Shown: positions 1 through 8,612 of the stretch, piece by piece
Numbering within the stretch: the first letter of the stretch is position 1
Layout: each line of letters opens with the position of its first letter
NCBI RefSeq assembly: GCF_006491595.2
Contig: NZ_VEVQ02000001.1
Span: 372,001-436,000 of the forward strand
Direction: 5' to 3'
Length of the DNA: 64,000 nucleotides
Source of the DNA: Flavobacterium jejuense
GTDB lineage: Bacteria > Bacteroidota > Bacteroidia > Flavobacteriales > Flavobacteriaceae
Position numbers and translations under genes: made by a program
Notes under the pieces: generated by a model
The model's database searches: none
Told to the model about the DNA's origin: nothing
What the model saw: only the letters and a program-made list of their open reading frames with translations

Positions 1-1
1 G

Positions 2-577
2 ATGGGTAAAGATTTTGAGAACCCTTGGGGATTAACAACTCCAAAAGGAGATGTAAGAATGATGTCTCATATTTTAGATATGGCTGTTTTTCCTGGGAAT
101 CAAGGTGGTCCTTTAATGCATATCATAGCAGCTAAAGCTGTGGCATTTGGTGAGGCACTTACAGATGAATTCTTTAGATATACGATGCAAGTACAAAAAA
201 ATGCACAAGCTATGGCTGTTGCTTTTGTAAAAAGAGGGTATCATTTAATTTCTGGAGGAACTGACAATCATATGATGTTGATCGATTTGAGAAATAAAAA
301 TATTACCGGTAAAGAGGCTGAAAACGCATTAGTAAAAGCTGAAATAACGGTAAATAAAAATATGGTTCCTTTTGATGACAAATCTCCATTTGTTACTTCT
401 GGAATAAGAGTTGGAACTCCTGCTATTACTACTCGTGGTTTAGTAGAAGAAGATATGGAAACAATAGTTGCTTTAATTGATAAAGTAATTACAAACCATA
501 CTGATGAAACTATTCTAGAACAAGTAGCAGAAGAAGTGAATGATTTAATGGGTGAAAGAGCCATGTTTGTTTTTTAA
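2..577 (+). CDS. glyA: Serine hydroxymethyltransferase, C-terminal part (5' end outside window)
   Basis: This is the C-terminal ~190 residues of the PLP enzyme that interconverts serine and glycine while charging tetrahydrofolate. Visible family landmarks are [11 protein letters not shown], the [13 protein letters not shown] block, ITVNKN, and the [14 protein letters not shown] block near the end. The PLP lysine motif lies upstream of the window, so the ATG at base 2 is an internal methionine rather than the start. The reading frame is open to the edge. A strong hairpin terminator follows the stop. Family assignment is secure; only the length is unknown. Confidence 0.95.
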   Translation: MGKDFENPWGLTTPKGDVRMMSHILDMAVFPGNQGGPLMHIIAAKAVAFGEALTDEFFRYTMQVQKNAQAMAVAFVKRGYHLISGGTDNHMMLIDLRNKNITGKEAENALVKAEITVNKNMVPFDDKSPFVTSGIRVGTPAITTRGLVEEDMETIVALIDKVITNHTDETILEQVAEEVNDLMGERAMFVF

Positions 578-603
578 AAGTTATAGCTTCTTTAAAATAA
601 TAG

Positions 604-632
604 AAAAGTCCGATATTTTATCGGACTTTTTT
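604..632 (+). terminator. Rho-independent terminator between convergent glyA and the PH-like gene
   Basis: A perfect 12-bp stem (AAAAGTCCGATA / TATCGGACTTTT) with a 3-base loop is followed by a T run. The A run on its left gives a T run on the other strand, so it can serve both glyA and the convergent minus-strand gene. Confidence 0.9.
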
Positions 633-633
633 G

Positions 634-1062
634 TTATTCAGTTATTTTGATGGTGTGATTTAACTCTTTTATGCTATCAATAAATTGGTTGTTAGATTTA
701 GGGCTTATATACATTTCATCATATTTATTATACTTTATAATCAATCCATTTCTTGCAGTTGCAGTTTTGAATCCAACCCATAACGTTCTATTTTTAATAA
801 TTTCATGGATACTTTCAATCTCTATCTTTCCTTTTATTGGTCCAGATTTATAAATCAGTGTTTTATTTTTTAATTCATAATTAGTTCCAAAATATATCCA
901 AAAGAGTAAACTTACTACTACTGTAATAATAAAAATAGGAATATAGTCATCAATTGTAAGTTTTCCTTGAATTAATTTCCAAATAATAATACTAATAAGT
1001 AATAAATTGGTTCCAAAAATAATACTACTAAATAAAGTATCTTTTTTACTTTTAAATTGCAT
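634..1062 (-). CDS. Small membrane protein with PH-like domain
   Basis: This 142-residue protein has two hydrophobic segments (about residues 12-31 and 38-58), followed by a soluble, beta-rich tail with YELKNKTLIYKSGPIKGKIEIESIHEI. That tail pattern resembles the bacterial PH domain of the DUF1200/bPH_4 type seen in many Bacteroidetes membrane proteins. No catalytic motif is visible. It stands alone, convergent with glyA. The specific role is unknown; the PH-like assignment is from sequence pattern only. Confidence 0.65.
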   Translation of the reverse strand: MQFKSKKDTLFSSIIFGTNLLLISIIIWKLIQGKLTIDDYIPIFIITVVVSLLFWIYFGTNYELKNKTLIYKSGPIKGKIEIESIHEIIKNRTLWVGFKTATARNGLIIKYNKYDEMYISPKSNNQFIDSIKELNHTIKITE

Positions 1063-1146
1063 TGAAATTAGCTTTTATTGAATATATGTAGTAAAATTAA
1101 TAGTTTATAATTTAAAATTCAAATGGTATTTTTAGTTTTTTGAAAA

Positions 1147-1180
1147 TAAAAAAATCTTCAACTATTACTAATTGAAGATT
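1147..1180 (-). terminator. Terminator after the nucleoid-associated protein gene
   Basis: Read on the minus strand, a 9-bp stem (AATCTTCAA / TTGAAGATT) is followed by a run of T residues just past the stop codon of the gene at 1205-2263. Confidence 0.8.
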
Positions 1181-1204
1181 CTATATATAATAAATTATTA
1201 AAAT

Positions 1205-2263
1205 CTAGCTTTTTTGTTCTTTATTGAAATACACTAAATAATAGTACATTTGTTTTTCTTCGTCCCAACCTTTTTCTACAAATTTCTCAGCACTTTCAGG
1301 GTTAATGAAATCTAATTTTATTTGAATATTAGTATCCAATTGAATTGTATTTTTCATTTTCTTTCTAGCATCAGTAACCGCAGCATTCGCAATTGGAAAA
1401 TTAGAAACGTCTTCAATACTATATTTAGCTCCTTTATCTACTTTGTAATTTTTAAATTCAGGAATAAATTCAGGATTTTGCATTACTTCGTTTAAGAATG
1501 CAGTTTCTTCAAACTCATCATTCTTAGCAAAATGATTCACGGCTCTGTTCATAAACAATACCTCTTGTTGTTTGTCTTCAGCAGGTAAAACTACATCTTT
1601 GGCAAAATCCTGACAGAATTTTAAATATTTTTTAGTAATGAAATTTTCATCTTGAAATACATCTACTGATAAGAAATGTTCCAACCAATATCTGGCATCA
1701 TAACGATTACTATCCACTGTAAGAATTTTGTATCCTTCTTCTTTTTTATAATTGAAGATGATACATCCTTTATCTAATTTATTCAAGTTGATACCTTGTT
1801 GTAAAATCATTTCAAGATTACTTCCTTTTTCTTCAAATTGCAAGAAATCGGTTTGAATTTCACTTTTGAAAACGCCAATAGCATCGACTACATTATTATC
1901 AATCGAAACATTAGTAAAATAAGTTACATATACTTCACCATTTTTAATATGTGGGTGATTAGATTGCTCAAAAAGATGTAGGGTTATTTTTTTTGAAACT
2001 GTATGTATTTCACTTGGATTATCAAAAACTTCTGAAGCTAATTTATACATTTCATTGTATTCTAAATCTACTTCGTGAGCAAATTGATAGTAGTTTTCTT
2101 CTTTTTCGCGAAAAGCTTTAAAAAAATATTCTTTTAATAAAGGCATTATTTCATCATTCAGCCCATATGGACTTTCCGATAAAAACGTATTTTCACTTCT
2201 ACTTTTATTTCCCACTCTATGAATGGAAAGGTTTTCTATGTGCGTGTTGAATAAGTTTATCAT
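1205..2263 (-). CDS. Nucleoid-associated protein (NdpA/YejK family)
   Basis: At 352 residues it matches the 37-kDa nucleoid-associated protein family (PF04245). The N-terminal half holds the typical IENLSIHRVGNKS start and a segment (GVFKSEIQTDFLQ) before a region on a conserved 'single-stranded tail' layout; the end (IQIKLDFINPESAEKFVEKGW) is characteristic of the family in Bacteroidetes. Members bind DNA in the nucleoid, but their function is poorly defined. It lies downstream of the pRiA4b-like gene on the same strand, separated by a 94-bp repeat-containing spacer. Confidence 0.85.
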   Translation of the reverse strand: MINLFNTHIENLSIHRVGNKSRSENTFLSESPYGLNDEIMPLLKEYFFKAFREKEENYYQFAHEVDLEYNEMYKLASEVFDNPSEIHTVSKKITLHLFEQSNHPHIKNGEVYVTYFTNVSIDNNVVDAIGVFKSEIQTDFLQFEEKGSNLEMILQQGINLNKLDKGCIIFNYKKEEGYKILTVDSNRYDARYWLEHFLSVDVFQDENFITKKYLKFCQDFAKDVVLPAEDKQQEVLFMNRAVNHFAKNDEFEETAFLNEVMQNPEFIPEFKNYKVDKGAKYSIEDVSNFPIANAAVTDARKKMKNTIQLDTNIQIKLDFINPESAEKFVEKGWDEEKQMYYYLVYFNKEQKS

Positions 2264-2271
2264 TTTCTTTT

Positions 2272-2342
2272 AATGTGTCAATTATTAATGTGTCAATTTT
2301 ATGTTTATGAGAAATGTACAATAGGTACATTGACACATTTTC
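2272..2342. repeat. Intergenic AATGTGTCAATT repeats, two direct and one inverted
   Basis: AATGTGTCAATT occurs at 2272 and 2287 (15-base offset), and its reverse complement ATTGACACATT lies at 2329. The direct and inverted copies can form a hairpin in the leader of the nucleoid-associated protein gene. The same word recurs near 15557, also in a spacer. Confidence 0.7.
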
Positions 2343-2357
2343 ATATTGACTAGTTAT

Positions 2358-2888
2358 TTAATTCCAATTCTCTTCAAAACCAAAATCTTCAAAGCTATCA
2401 TCACCGTCAAAAGCGTCTAAATCATCTTCATCATAGTCGTCATTAAATTCAGCACCAAAGTCTTCTGCTTCAAAAGTCTTATCAGGAGCATCCAATGGAA
2501 GTTGACCATGAGAGAATAAAAGAGATGGATAAGTTTCACCTTCTACTTTTTCTTCAATTGCCGCTAGTTCAACTAAAAAAGTCCACATATTAAAGAAATC
2601 ATATACATAGATAATTTTAGTTTGGTACTTATCTAAATTATCTTCTAATATGAAATTATTCATAATTCTCATTTCTCCAGGTATATCACCAGTATCAAAT
2701 AAAGGAATTTCATCTTCTTGATTCCAGGTTTCATCACAGGTATAAAAAGAGGCCATTTCAGTACCATCAAATCCAAATGCATTCACTAAGGCATTGTGTA
2801 AATCTTCTAAGGTTGCTTCTTTTTCTATAGCAATATCTCTAAAAATATCTTCTTCTGCATCGAGTATCGCTCGGAATTTATAAATCAT
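2358..2888 (-). CDS. Plasmid pRiA4b ORF-3-like / IS1096 TnpR-like family protein
   Basis: This 176-residue protein begins with the family's core fold: FRAILDAEEDIFRDIAIEKEATLEDLHNALVNAFGFDG, written here only as IEKEATLEDLHNALVNAFGF, then YDFFNMWTFLVEL. It ends in a very acidic Asp/Glu tail (about residues 140-176). It fits PF07929. Despite the family name it is not a transposition gene here: no transposase or inverted repeats are nearby. Function is unknown. Confidence 0.8.
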   Translation of the reverse strand: MIYKFRAILDAEEDIFRDIAIEKEATLEDLHNALVNAFGFDGTEMASFYTCDETWNQEDEIPLFDTGDIPGEMRIMNNFILEDNLDKYQTKIIYVYDFFNMWTFLVELAAIEEKVEGETYPSLLFSHGQLPLDAPDKTFEAEDFGAEFNDDYDEDDLDAFDGDDSFEDFGFEENWN

Positions 2889-2972
2889 AATCTTGAAATT
2901 TTAGGAAAGGCAAAAGTAAGGATTATTTACCATTATTGATTTATCAAATTCGGATTGTTAATAATATTTTGT

Positions 2973-3887
2973 CTAAAATATTGAAGCTTCGGTAATTGTA
3001 GTTAAACGTTCTAAAGTTTCTAATCCATAGTAGGAGTTGCCTTTTTTATTTAGTTTCGGACTCCAAACTGCTACGGTGTAATGATTTGGATAAATGGCTA
3101 CAACACCACCACCAACTCCACTTTTTCCAGGTAAACCTACTTTAAATGTAAATTCACCTGCTTGATCATAAAAACCACACATTTGCATCAAAGCATTCAT
3201 TCGTTTGCATTGACTAGTTGTAAGAAATTTAAATTTTGTTTTTGGAACTATGCCATTATTTGAAAAAACTTGGAATACTTTGGCTAAATCTAAACAACTC
3301 ATTTCAATGGAACATTGGTGGAAATAAAAATCTAAAACGTCATCTGGATGATTTTGTATGTTATGAAATGATTTTATATAATTTACTAAAGCTGCATTTC
3401 TATATCCATTTTCTTTTTCAGATTGAGCTACAGTTTCATTATATTCTATGTTTTCATTTTCTGATAATTCTTTCATAAAACTTAGAAAATATTCTTTTGG
3501 ATTTTCAAAATGAGAAACCATTAAGTCAGCAATTACTAAAGCTCCAGCATTAATAAAAGGATTTCTAGGAATTCCATTTTCGTATTCTAATTGAACCAAT
3601 GAATTAAAAGCATTTCCAGAAGGTTCAAAGCCTACTCGTTGCCACAAATCATTTCCCATTTTTGAAAAAATAATAGAAGTTGTAATGACTTTTGAAATAC
3701 TTTGAATTGAAAACTGCTCTGTTGCATTTCCAATTGAGTACCTGTTTTGGAAATTATCAATTAAAGCAATTCCAAATTTATCAGTATTAATTTTTTGTAA
3801 TTCAGGAATATAATCTGCTATTGTTCCTTTATTCTCTAAAAGAGATACTTCTTTATATATTGAGTTGATGATACTTTGGTACTCCAT
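2973..3887 (-). CDS. glsA: Glutaminase
   Basis: A 304-residue serine-dependent glutaminase that hydrolyses glutamine to glutamate and ammonia. The catalytic Ser-x-x-Lys pair is visible as SISK at residues 63-66 inside FSIQSISKVITT. NPFINAGALV (substrate pocket) and GLPGKSGVGGG near the C-terminus are also typical. Length is normal for GlsA-type enzymes. It is monocistronic and divergent from the TonB receptor gene, so its promoter shares the 139-bp spacer that carries the LytTR-like sites. Confidence 0.93.
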   Translation of the reverse strand: MEYQSIINSIYKEVSLLENKGTIADYIPELQKINTDKFGIALIDNFQNRYSIGNATEQFSIQSISKVITTSIIFSKMGNDLWQRVGFEPSGNAFNSLVQLEYENGIPRNPFINAGALVIADLMVSHFENPKEYFLSFMKELSENENIEYNETVAQSEKENGYRNAALVNYIKSFHNIQNHPDDVLDFYFHQCSIEMSCLDLAKVFQVFSNNGIVPKTKFKFLTTSQCKRMNALMQMCGFYDQAGEFTFKVGLPGKSGVGGGVVAIYPNHYTVAVWSPKLNKKGNSYYGLETLERLTTITEASIF

Positions 3888-3926
3888 TTTGTAAATTTTG
3901 GTAAATGTACTAAAATGTTACAAGCT

Positions 3927-3997
3927 ACAATTCAGTTGCTAAAAATTACAGTTCGGTCATCATAAATTGAATTCTTTTTTTTTCTAATGCAACTTTG
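3927..3997 (+). promoter_or_regulatory. Predicted LytTR operator and promoter of the TonB receptor gene
   Basis: Two direct half-sites, ACAATTCAG (3927-3935) and ACAGTTCGG (3948-3956), lie exactly 21 bases apart. Each matches 8 of 9 positions of the published LytTR consensus [TA][AC][CA]GTTN[AT][TG]. A -33-like TTG (3967-3969) and the -7-like CAACTTTG (3990-3997) follow, with a 20-base gap. The same arrangement recurs at 6458-6528. Confidence 0.7.
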
Positions 3998-4026
3998 CTT
4001 CATCAAAAACAATAAATAGTTAAGAC

Positions 4027-6180
4027 ATGAAAGTATTTTTTACAATTTTAATAGCATTACTAACCACTTTAAGTTATTCGCAAATTCAAATTACTGGAAC
4101 AATTCAAGATGAATTTGGCCAACCTATTTATGGAGCTAATATTTTTATCAAAGGCACTTATGATGGAGCCATTTCTGATGAAAAAGGAGTTTTTAAGTTT
4201 GAAACTACTGCAAAAGGGGAACAAATTTTGCAAATAAGTTTTATGTCTTATGAAACGATTACTTCGAAAATTAGCATTGAAAATTATAAGAAAAAGACTT
4301 ATACTTTAAAAGAAAATATAAATACGTTAGACGCTGTTGTGGTTTCTGCTGGAACTTTTAAAGCGGGTGATAATAGTAAAACAACTGCTTTAAAACCGCT
4401 AGACATTGTAACTACTGCTGGTTCTGTGGGAAATATTATTGGAGCTTTAGAAACATTACCAGGAACACAAACAGTAGGAGAGAGTGGAAGGCTTTTTGTT
4501 CGTGGAGGCGAAAGTGATGAAACCCAAACCTTTGTTGATGGAATTCGTGTAGCACAACCTTATGGAGCAACAGCTAATAACCTACCAACTAGAAGTAGGT
4601 TTTCTCCTTTTTTGTTTGATGGAGTAACGTTTTCAACTGGTGGTTACAGTGCAGAATTCGGAAATGCTTTATCTAGTGTATTGTTATTAAATACCATCAA
4701 TGAACCCGATCAAAGTCAGACCGATATTTCTGTAATGTCAGTTGGTGCTGGTTTGGGAAAAACACAAAAATGGGAGAAAAGTTCGTTAACATTTAATGCT
4801 AGTTATATCAATTTAGCTCCTTATCAGTTATTAGTTCCTCAAAAAATAGATTGGAACAAACCTGTTCAATCGTATTCAGGGGAAAGTGTGTACAGAAGAA
4901 AATTTAAAAACGGACTTTTAAAAGTATATGGTGCTTTTGATTATACTACTTTCGATATCAATCAAAAAGATGTGAATTTTGCTGAAAAGAGGAACATTGA
5001 CATTCAAAACAAGAATTTTTATTTGAATACAAGCTACAAAGGGTACTTAAATGATAATTTACAATTGCAAACTGGTTTCGGATTTGGCTATGGCCAAAAT
5101 AAAATAGGTATTCAAAACGATTTACTTCAAAATAATGAAAGAGCGTTGCATTATAAATTGAAATTTCGTCAAACGATTACTAGTAGAATTAAGTTGAATG
5201 TAGGTGGTGATTTTTTTCATACTAATTTTGATGAAAATTATACCGCTTTTCAAACCAACCGATTTGATTATGGCTATCAAAATAATATGACGGCTATTTA
5301 TTCTGAAGCGGAAATATTCTTTTCTAAGAAAACGGCAATGAATGTAGGTTTACGTTCTTCAAATGCTTCAATAATTGATCAATTTACGATAGAGCCTAGA
5401 GTTTCTTTTGCTTATAAAATTGCTCAAAACAGTCAGTTCTCTTTGGCTTATGGTAATTTCAATCAAACCGCTAATGCAGATTATTTGAAATATAATTCCA
5501 ATTTAGATTATGAGAAAACCCAACATTATATTTTTAATTACATGTACAATAAAGAAGGCAGAATGTTGCGAGCTGAAGCTTATTTTAAAAACTATGATGA
5601 TTTAGTAAAATATGACGACAATCAACCTAATTTCAATAGTAACTATACGAATACGGGTTATGGTTATGCAAAAGGAATCGATTTGTTTTGGAGAGACAAT
5701 AAAACGGTTAAAAACTTAGATTATTGGGTTTCTTACTCTTTTATTGATTCGGAAAGAGATTATAAAAATTATAATAAGGAAGTTACTCCAAATTTTATTG
5801 CTAATCATAATTTTTCAGTAGTGACTAAGTATTGGTCTGATAAATTAAAATCACAAATTAGTGCTACATATTCTTTCAATTCTGGAAGACCTTATAATAA
5901 TCCAAATATTGCTGAATTTATGAATGAAAAAACCAAATCATTCAATAATTTAAGTTTGAGTTGGGCCTATTTACTTTCGCAACAAAAGATTTTATTCTTT
6001 TCGGTTACCAATGTTTTAAATGCCAATAATATTTTTGGTTACCAATATGCTAATACTGCAAACATAAACGGTCAGTTTCAAAGACAAGCTATTACACAAC
6101 CTGCTAATCAATTCTTCTTTGTTGGTTTCTTTTGGACCATTAGCGATAATAATAAGACTAATAATTTAGATAATTTGTAG
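4027..6180 (+). CDS. TonB-dependent receptor with carboxypeptidase-like N-terminal domain
   Basis: This 717-residue outer-membrane transporter has a signal peptide (about residues 1-18, ending SYSQ), a carboxypeptidase D regulatory-like beta domain (about 20-105, GTIQDEFGQPIYGANIFIKG), a plug domain (about 125-225, including GRLFVRGGESDETQTFVDG), and then an aromatic-rich beta-barrel to the end. There is no SusD partner next to it, and it is shorter than SusC proteins, so it is probably not a polysaccharide-utilisation receptor. The substrate cannot be told. The shared LytTR-like site suggests co-regulation with the kinase operon downstream. Confidence 0.88.
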   Translation: MKVFFTILIALLTTLSYSQIQITGTIQDEFGQPIYGANIFIKGTYDGAISDEKGVFKFETTAKGEQILQISFMSYETITSKISIENYKKKTYTLKENINTLDAVVVSAGTFKAGDNSKTTALKPLDIVTTAGSVGNIIGALETLPGTQTVGESGRLFVRGGESDETQTFVDGIRVAQPYGATANNLPTRSRFSPFLFDGVTFSTGGYSAEFGNALSSVLLLNTINEPDQSQTDISVMSVGAGLGKTQKWEKSSLTFNASYINLAPYQLLVPQKIDWNKPVQSYSGESVYRRKFKNGLLKVYGAFDYTTFDINQKDVNFAEKRNIDIQNKNFYLNTSYKGYLNDNLQLQTGFGFGYGQNKIGIQNDLLQNNERALHYKLKFRQTITSRIKLNVGGDFFHTNFDENYTAFQTNRFDYGYQNNMTAIYSEAEIFFSKKTAMNVGLRSSNASIIDQFTIEPRVSFAYKIAQNSQFSLAYGNFNQTANADYLKYNSNLDYEKTQHYIFNYMYNKEGRMLRAEAYFKNYDDLVKYDDNQPNFNSNYTNTGYGYAKGIDLFWRDNKTVKNLDYWVSYSFIDSERDYKNYNKEVTPNFIANHNFSVVTKYWSDKLKSQISATYSFNSGRPYNNPNIAEFMNEKTKSFNNLSLSWAYLLSQQKILFFSVTNVLNANNIFGYQYANTANINGQFQRQAITQPANQFFFVGFFWTISDNNKTNNLDNL

Positions 6181-6183
6181 AAG

Positions 6184-6239
6184 AGTGATTAGAAACTAGT
6201 TCCTAGTATTTAGTCCTTAGGGATTAGTAAAAAGCTATT
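6184..6239 (+). repeat. Post-stop degenerate heptamer array (AGTGATT type)
   Basis: Eight consecutive 7-base units start with AG: AGTGATT, AGAAACT, AGTTCCT, then AGTATTT, AGTCCTT, and on to AGCTATT. The array starts 4 bases after the receptor stop codon. TAG recurs every 7 bases and therefore falls in all three frames. Confidence 0.8.
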
Positions 6240-6415
6240 ATAAACAAACTTAAAGCATCTATTAATTAACTAAAAGTATATAATATATTACTTTAAGTAA
6301 ATAAAGTATTACTTAAAGTAAATATATGAATACTAAAAGCTTATAAAATGTTGCAAAAAGGTATTAAATAAGAGCTATTAGTGAATAATTAGAAGTTAAA
6401 TGAATCTCTAAGGTT

Positions 6416-6457
6416 GCTAATAACTAAGGACTAAGGACTAAATACTAGGTACTAAAA
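6416..6457. repeat. Degenerate heptamer array (ACTAAGG type), complementary to the 6184 array
   Basis: Six units with a 7-base period: GCTAATA, ACTAAGG twice, then ACTAAAT, ACTAGGT and ACTAAAA. It is the reverse-complement class of the 6184 array, which creates a 19-bp inverted repeat between them. It ends one base before the first LytTR half-site. Confidence 0.75.
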
Positions 6458-6528
6458 ACAATTGATCCTCAAAAAACGACAGTTCGGTAATAATCAATTT
6501 TATTAGAAAGCTAACTAACCGAAATTTG
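6458..6528 (+). promoter_or_regulatory. Predicted LytTR operator and promoter of the 2TM/kinase operon
   Basis: Half-sites ACAATTGAT (6458-6466) and ACAGTTCGG (6479-6487) are 21 bases apart, as in the receptor promoter. ACAGTTCGGTnAT is shared by both. The -7-like GAAATTTG ends at 6528. The distance from the second half-site to TTTG is 46 bases at both promoters. Confidence 0.7.
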
Positions 6529-6582
6529 TTCTATCAAAAAGGAAGAAAGAGTAAAGAAGAAAGAAAAAAGAGTAAAGAAAAT

Positions 6583-6638
6583 TGAAACAACATACAACTT
6601 AGAACATATAACAAATAACAATTTAAAATTTAAACATT
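6583..6638 (+). repeat. Pre-start degenerate heptamer array (ACATATA type)
   Basis: Eight 7-base units, including ACATACA, ACTTAGA, then ACATATA, ACAAATA and ACAATTT, run in phase up to the base before the ATG at 6639. They take the place where a ribosome binding site would be. Confidence 0.8.
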
Positions 6639-7265
6639 ATGACACGAATTATCACATTTATCGCAATCTTCGTAATTTCAGTAGTAACAGCTCAAGCACA
6701 ATATGAAAAAGGAATGCAAGAAGCTTTAACCTTATGGCAAAATGATAAACCAACAGAAGCGATTGCTCTATTTGAAAGGATAGCCTCTGTAGACGAACAA
6801 AATTGGTTGCCTAATTATTACATAGCCTTAATCAACACCACACAATCTTTTCGTTATATGAATGATAAAGCAAAAGTAAAAACACTTTTAGAGGAAGCAC
6901 AAAAAGCACAAGACAAGATGAACAAAATTGCTTTAGATAATCCAGAAGTATTAGTTATGCAAGCTATGATTCATACAGGTTGGATAGTTTATGATCCTAT
7001 GACTAATGGTCAAAAGTTATCTGGTGATGTAATGTATATTTACAATAAAGCGTATCAAATTGCTCCAGAGAATCCAAGAGTTGTGTTTCAAAAAGCTTCT
7101 TATGAAATTGGAATGGCTTCTTATTTTGGTCAAGATACCAAGCCAATGTGTGCTCAAATAGAAAAATCTATAGAACTTTTTGCTAACTTTAAACCGGAAA
7201 CACCATTTCATCCAACTTGGGGTTTAGAAAGAGCACAACAGGAGTTGGAGAAATGTAAAAAATAA
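6639..7265 (+). CDS. Periplasmic TPR-like protein, first gene of the 2TM/LytTR operon
   Basis: This 208-residue protein starts with a clear signal peptide (MTRIITFIAIFVISVVTAQA). Helical repeat-like segments follow: EALTLWQNDKPTEAIALFER looks like one tetratricopeptide unit, and YNKAYQIAPENPRVVFQKAS looks like another. TPR proteins mediate protein contacts. It is 12 bases upstream of the sensor kinase and probably in the same transcript. It could feed an envelope signal to the kinase, but that is inference from position. Confidence 0.7.
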   Translation: MTRIITFIAIFVISVVTAQAQYEKGMQEALTLWQNDKPTEAIALFERIASVDEQNWLPNYYIALINTTQSFRYMNDKAKVKTLLEEAQKAQDKMNKIALDNPEVLVMQAMIHTGWIVYDPMTNGQKLSGDVMYIYNKAYQIAPENPRVVFQKASYEIGMASYFGQDTKPMCAQIEKSIELFANFKPETPFHPTWGLERAQQELEKCKK

Positions 7266-7277
7266 TAAATATTTAGA

Positions 7278-8612
7278 ATGAATTATCTAAGAGAAATTAA
7301 AAAAGCATTGTTAATAGGACTAATTATTTTTATTGTCTTACAAGTAATTAATTTAGTTTTAAACCAAAGCTTACCCAATTTTGAAAGCATCAAATGGAAT
7401 TTTTTATATACTATGCTTTATGCTGTTGTTTTGTATATGGCTAATGCTATTATTTTTATTCAATTAGATAAACATTTTGAAAAAAACAGGTTTCATTTAA
7501 AGCGATTAGTAGTTGGTTTTTTAGCTTCATTTGCCATCTCTGGTTTTGTTATTTTTTTACTGCGAATGTTAGAAGATGTAGTTTTTGAAAGTAAACCTTT
7601 AGATCAATTTTTTAAAACTGAAAGCCCATCAAACTATTTAGTAGCTATGATTATAACCGTTATAGTTACCCTTTTAATTCATTTGGTATATTTCTATAAG
7701 GCTTATCAAGAAAATAAACTGAAAGAACAAAAGATAATTGCAGGAACAGCTTCAGCTAAGTTTGAGAGTTTGAAAAATCAATTGGATCCTCACTTTTTAT
7801 TCAATAGTTTAAATGTGTTAAGCTCTTTAATTGAAGAAAATCCAGAAAATGCTCAAAAATTCACGACTTCATTATCTAAAATTTACAGATATGTGTTGGA
7901 ACAAAGAGATAAAGAATTAGTTTCTGTAGATGAAGAATTACAATTTGCAAAAACCTATATGAATCTTCTAAAAATGAGATTTGAAAACAGTATTACATTT
8001 GAATTGCCTGAAAAATTTGGTAATGAAGAAGCAAAAGTAGTTCCGTTATCACTTCAATTATTATTAGAGAATTGCATCAAACACAATGTGGTGAGTGAAT
8101 CAAAACCATTACATATAAAAATTGCAATTGAAGAAAATCAATTAACAATAAGTAACAATTTTCAAAAGAAAGAAGTATTGCAAAGTAGAAAAGGAGTGGG
8201 TTTACAAAACATTGTAAATCGCTATGCGATACTAACAAAAAGAAATGTATTAGTGGAAGAAAATGAAAAGCATTTTAAAGTTTTCTTACCTATTTTAACC
8301 AAACAAATTACAATTATGGAATCAAAAAATATATATTCAGAAAATATGGCTTATGCTCGAGCTAAAGAAAGAGTAGAAAAATTAAAAGGTTTTTATGGCA
8401 ATCTTATTTCTTATTGTTGTGTTATTCCTATTTTGATAATTATTAATTTAAATACGTCAAGTTTCCAATGGTTTTGGTTTCCTATGTTGGGTTGGGGATT
8501 AGGAGTTACGTTTCATGCTTTGGAAACGTTTGGTTACGGTAAATCTTGGGAAGAAAAGAAAATTCAAGAGATACTAGAAAAGGAAAATAGAGAACAATCA
8601 AAATGGAAGTAA
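7278..8612 (+). CDS. LytS-type sensor histidine kinase fused to a C-terminal 2TM domain
   Basis: This 444-residue protein has four N-terminal membrane helices (about residues 10-30, 42-62, 76-98, 121-142), then the His_kinase domain (PF06580 type) with phospho-acceptor H172 in NQLDPHFLFNSLNV, and an ATP-binding part with ENCIKHNV and KGVGLQNIVNRY. A linker leads to an added C-terminal 2TM domain (about 350-440: RAKERVEKLKGFYGNL, then FPMLGWGLGV and KSWEEKKIQEIL). Such kinases pair with LytTR regulators, and one lies at the end of this operon. The C-terminal 2TM unit matches the four small proteins that follow. Confidence 0.9.
   Translation: MNYLREIKKALLIGLIIFIVLQVINLVLNQSLPNFESIKWNFLYTMLYAVVLYMANAIIFIQLDKHFEKNRFHLKRLVVGFLASFAISGFVIFLLRMLEDVVFESKPLDQFFKTESPSNYLVAMIITVIVTLLIHLVYFYKAYQENKLKEQKIIAGTASAKFESLKNQLDPHFLFNSLNVLSSLIEENPENAQKFTTSLSKIYRYVLEQRDKELVSVDEELQFAKTYMNLLKMRFENSITFELPEKFGNEEAKVVPLSLQLLLENCIKHNVVSESKPLHIKIAIEENQLTISNNFQKKEVLQSRKGVGLQNIVNRYAILTKRNVLVEENEKHFKVFLPILTKQITIMESKNIYSENMAYARAKERVEKLKGFYGNLISYCCVIPILIIINLNTSSFQWFWFPMLGWGLGVTFHALETFGYGKSWEEKKIQEILEKENREQSKWK

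Larger units (their letters stand above)
6181..6638. other. 458-bp spacer: heptamer arrays, inverted repeats, LytTR site, A/G-rich leader
   Basis: No gene is visible here. The spacer begins with a heptamer array (6184-6239) and contains a 13-bp inverted repeat (6288-6300 / 6309-6321), a second heptamer array (6416-6457), a LytTR-type operator and promoter (6458-6528), a purine-rich stretch (6539-6585), and a third heptamer array abutting the next ATG. A 19-bp perfect inverted repeat, 6202-6220 against 6431-6449, joins the first and second arrays. Confidence 0.8.

Noticed and set aside
2358-2888. Possible mobile element from the family name IS1096 TnpR-like
   Set aside because: No transposase, terminal repeats or target duplication are seen; the name is historical.
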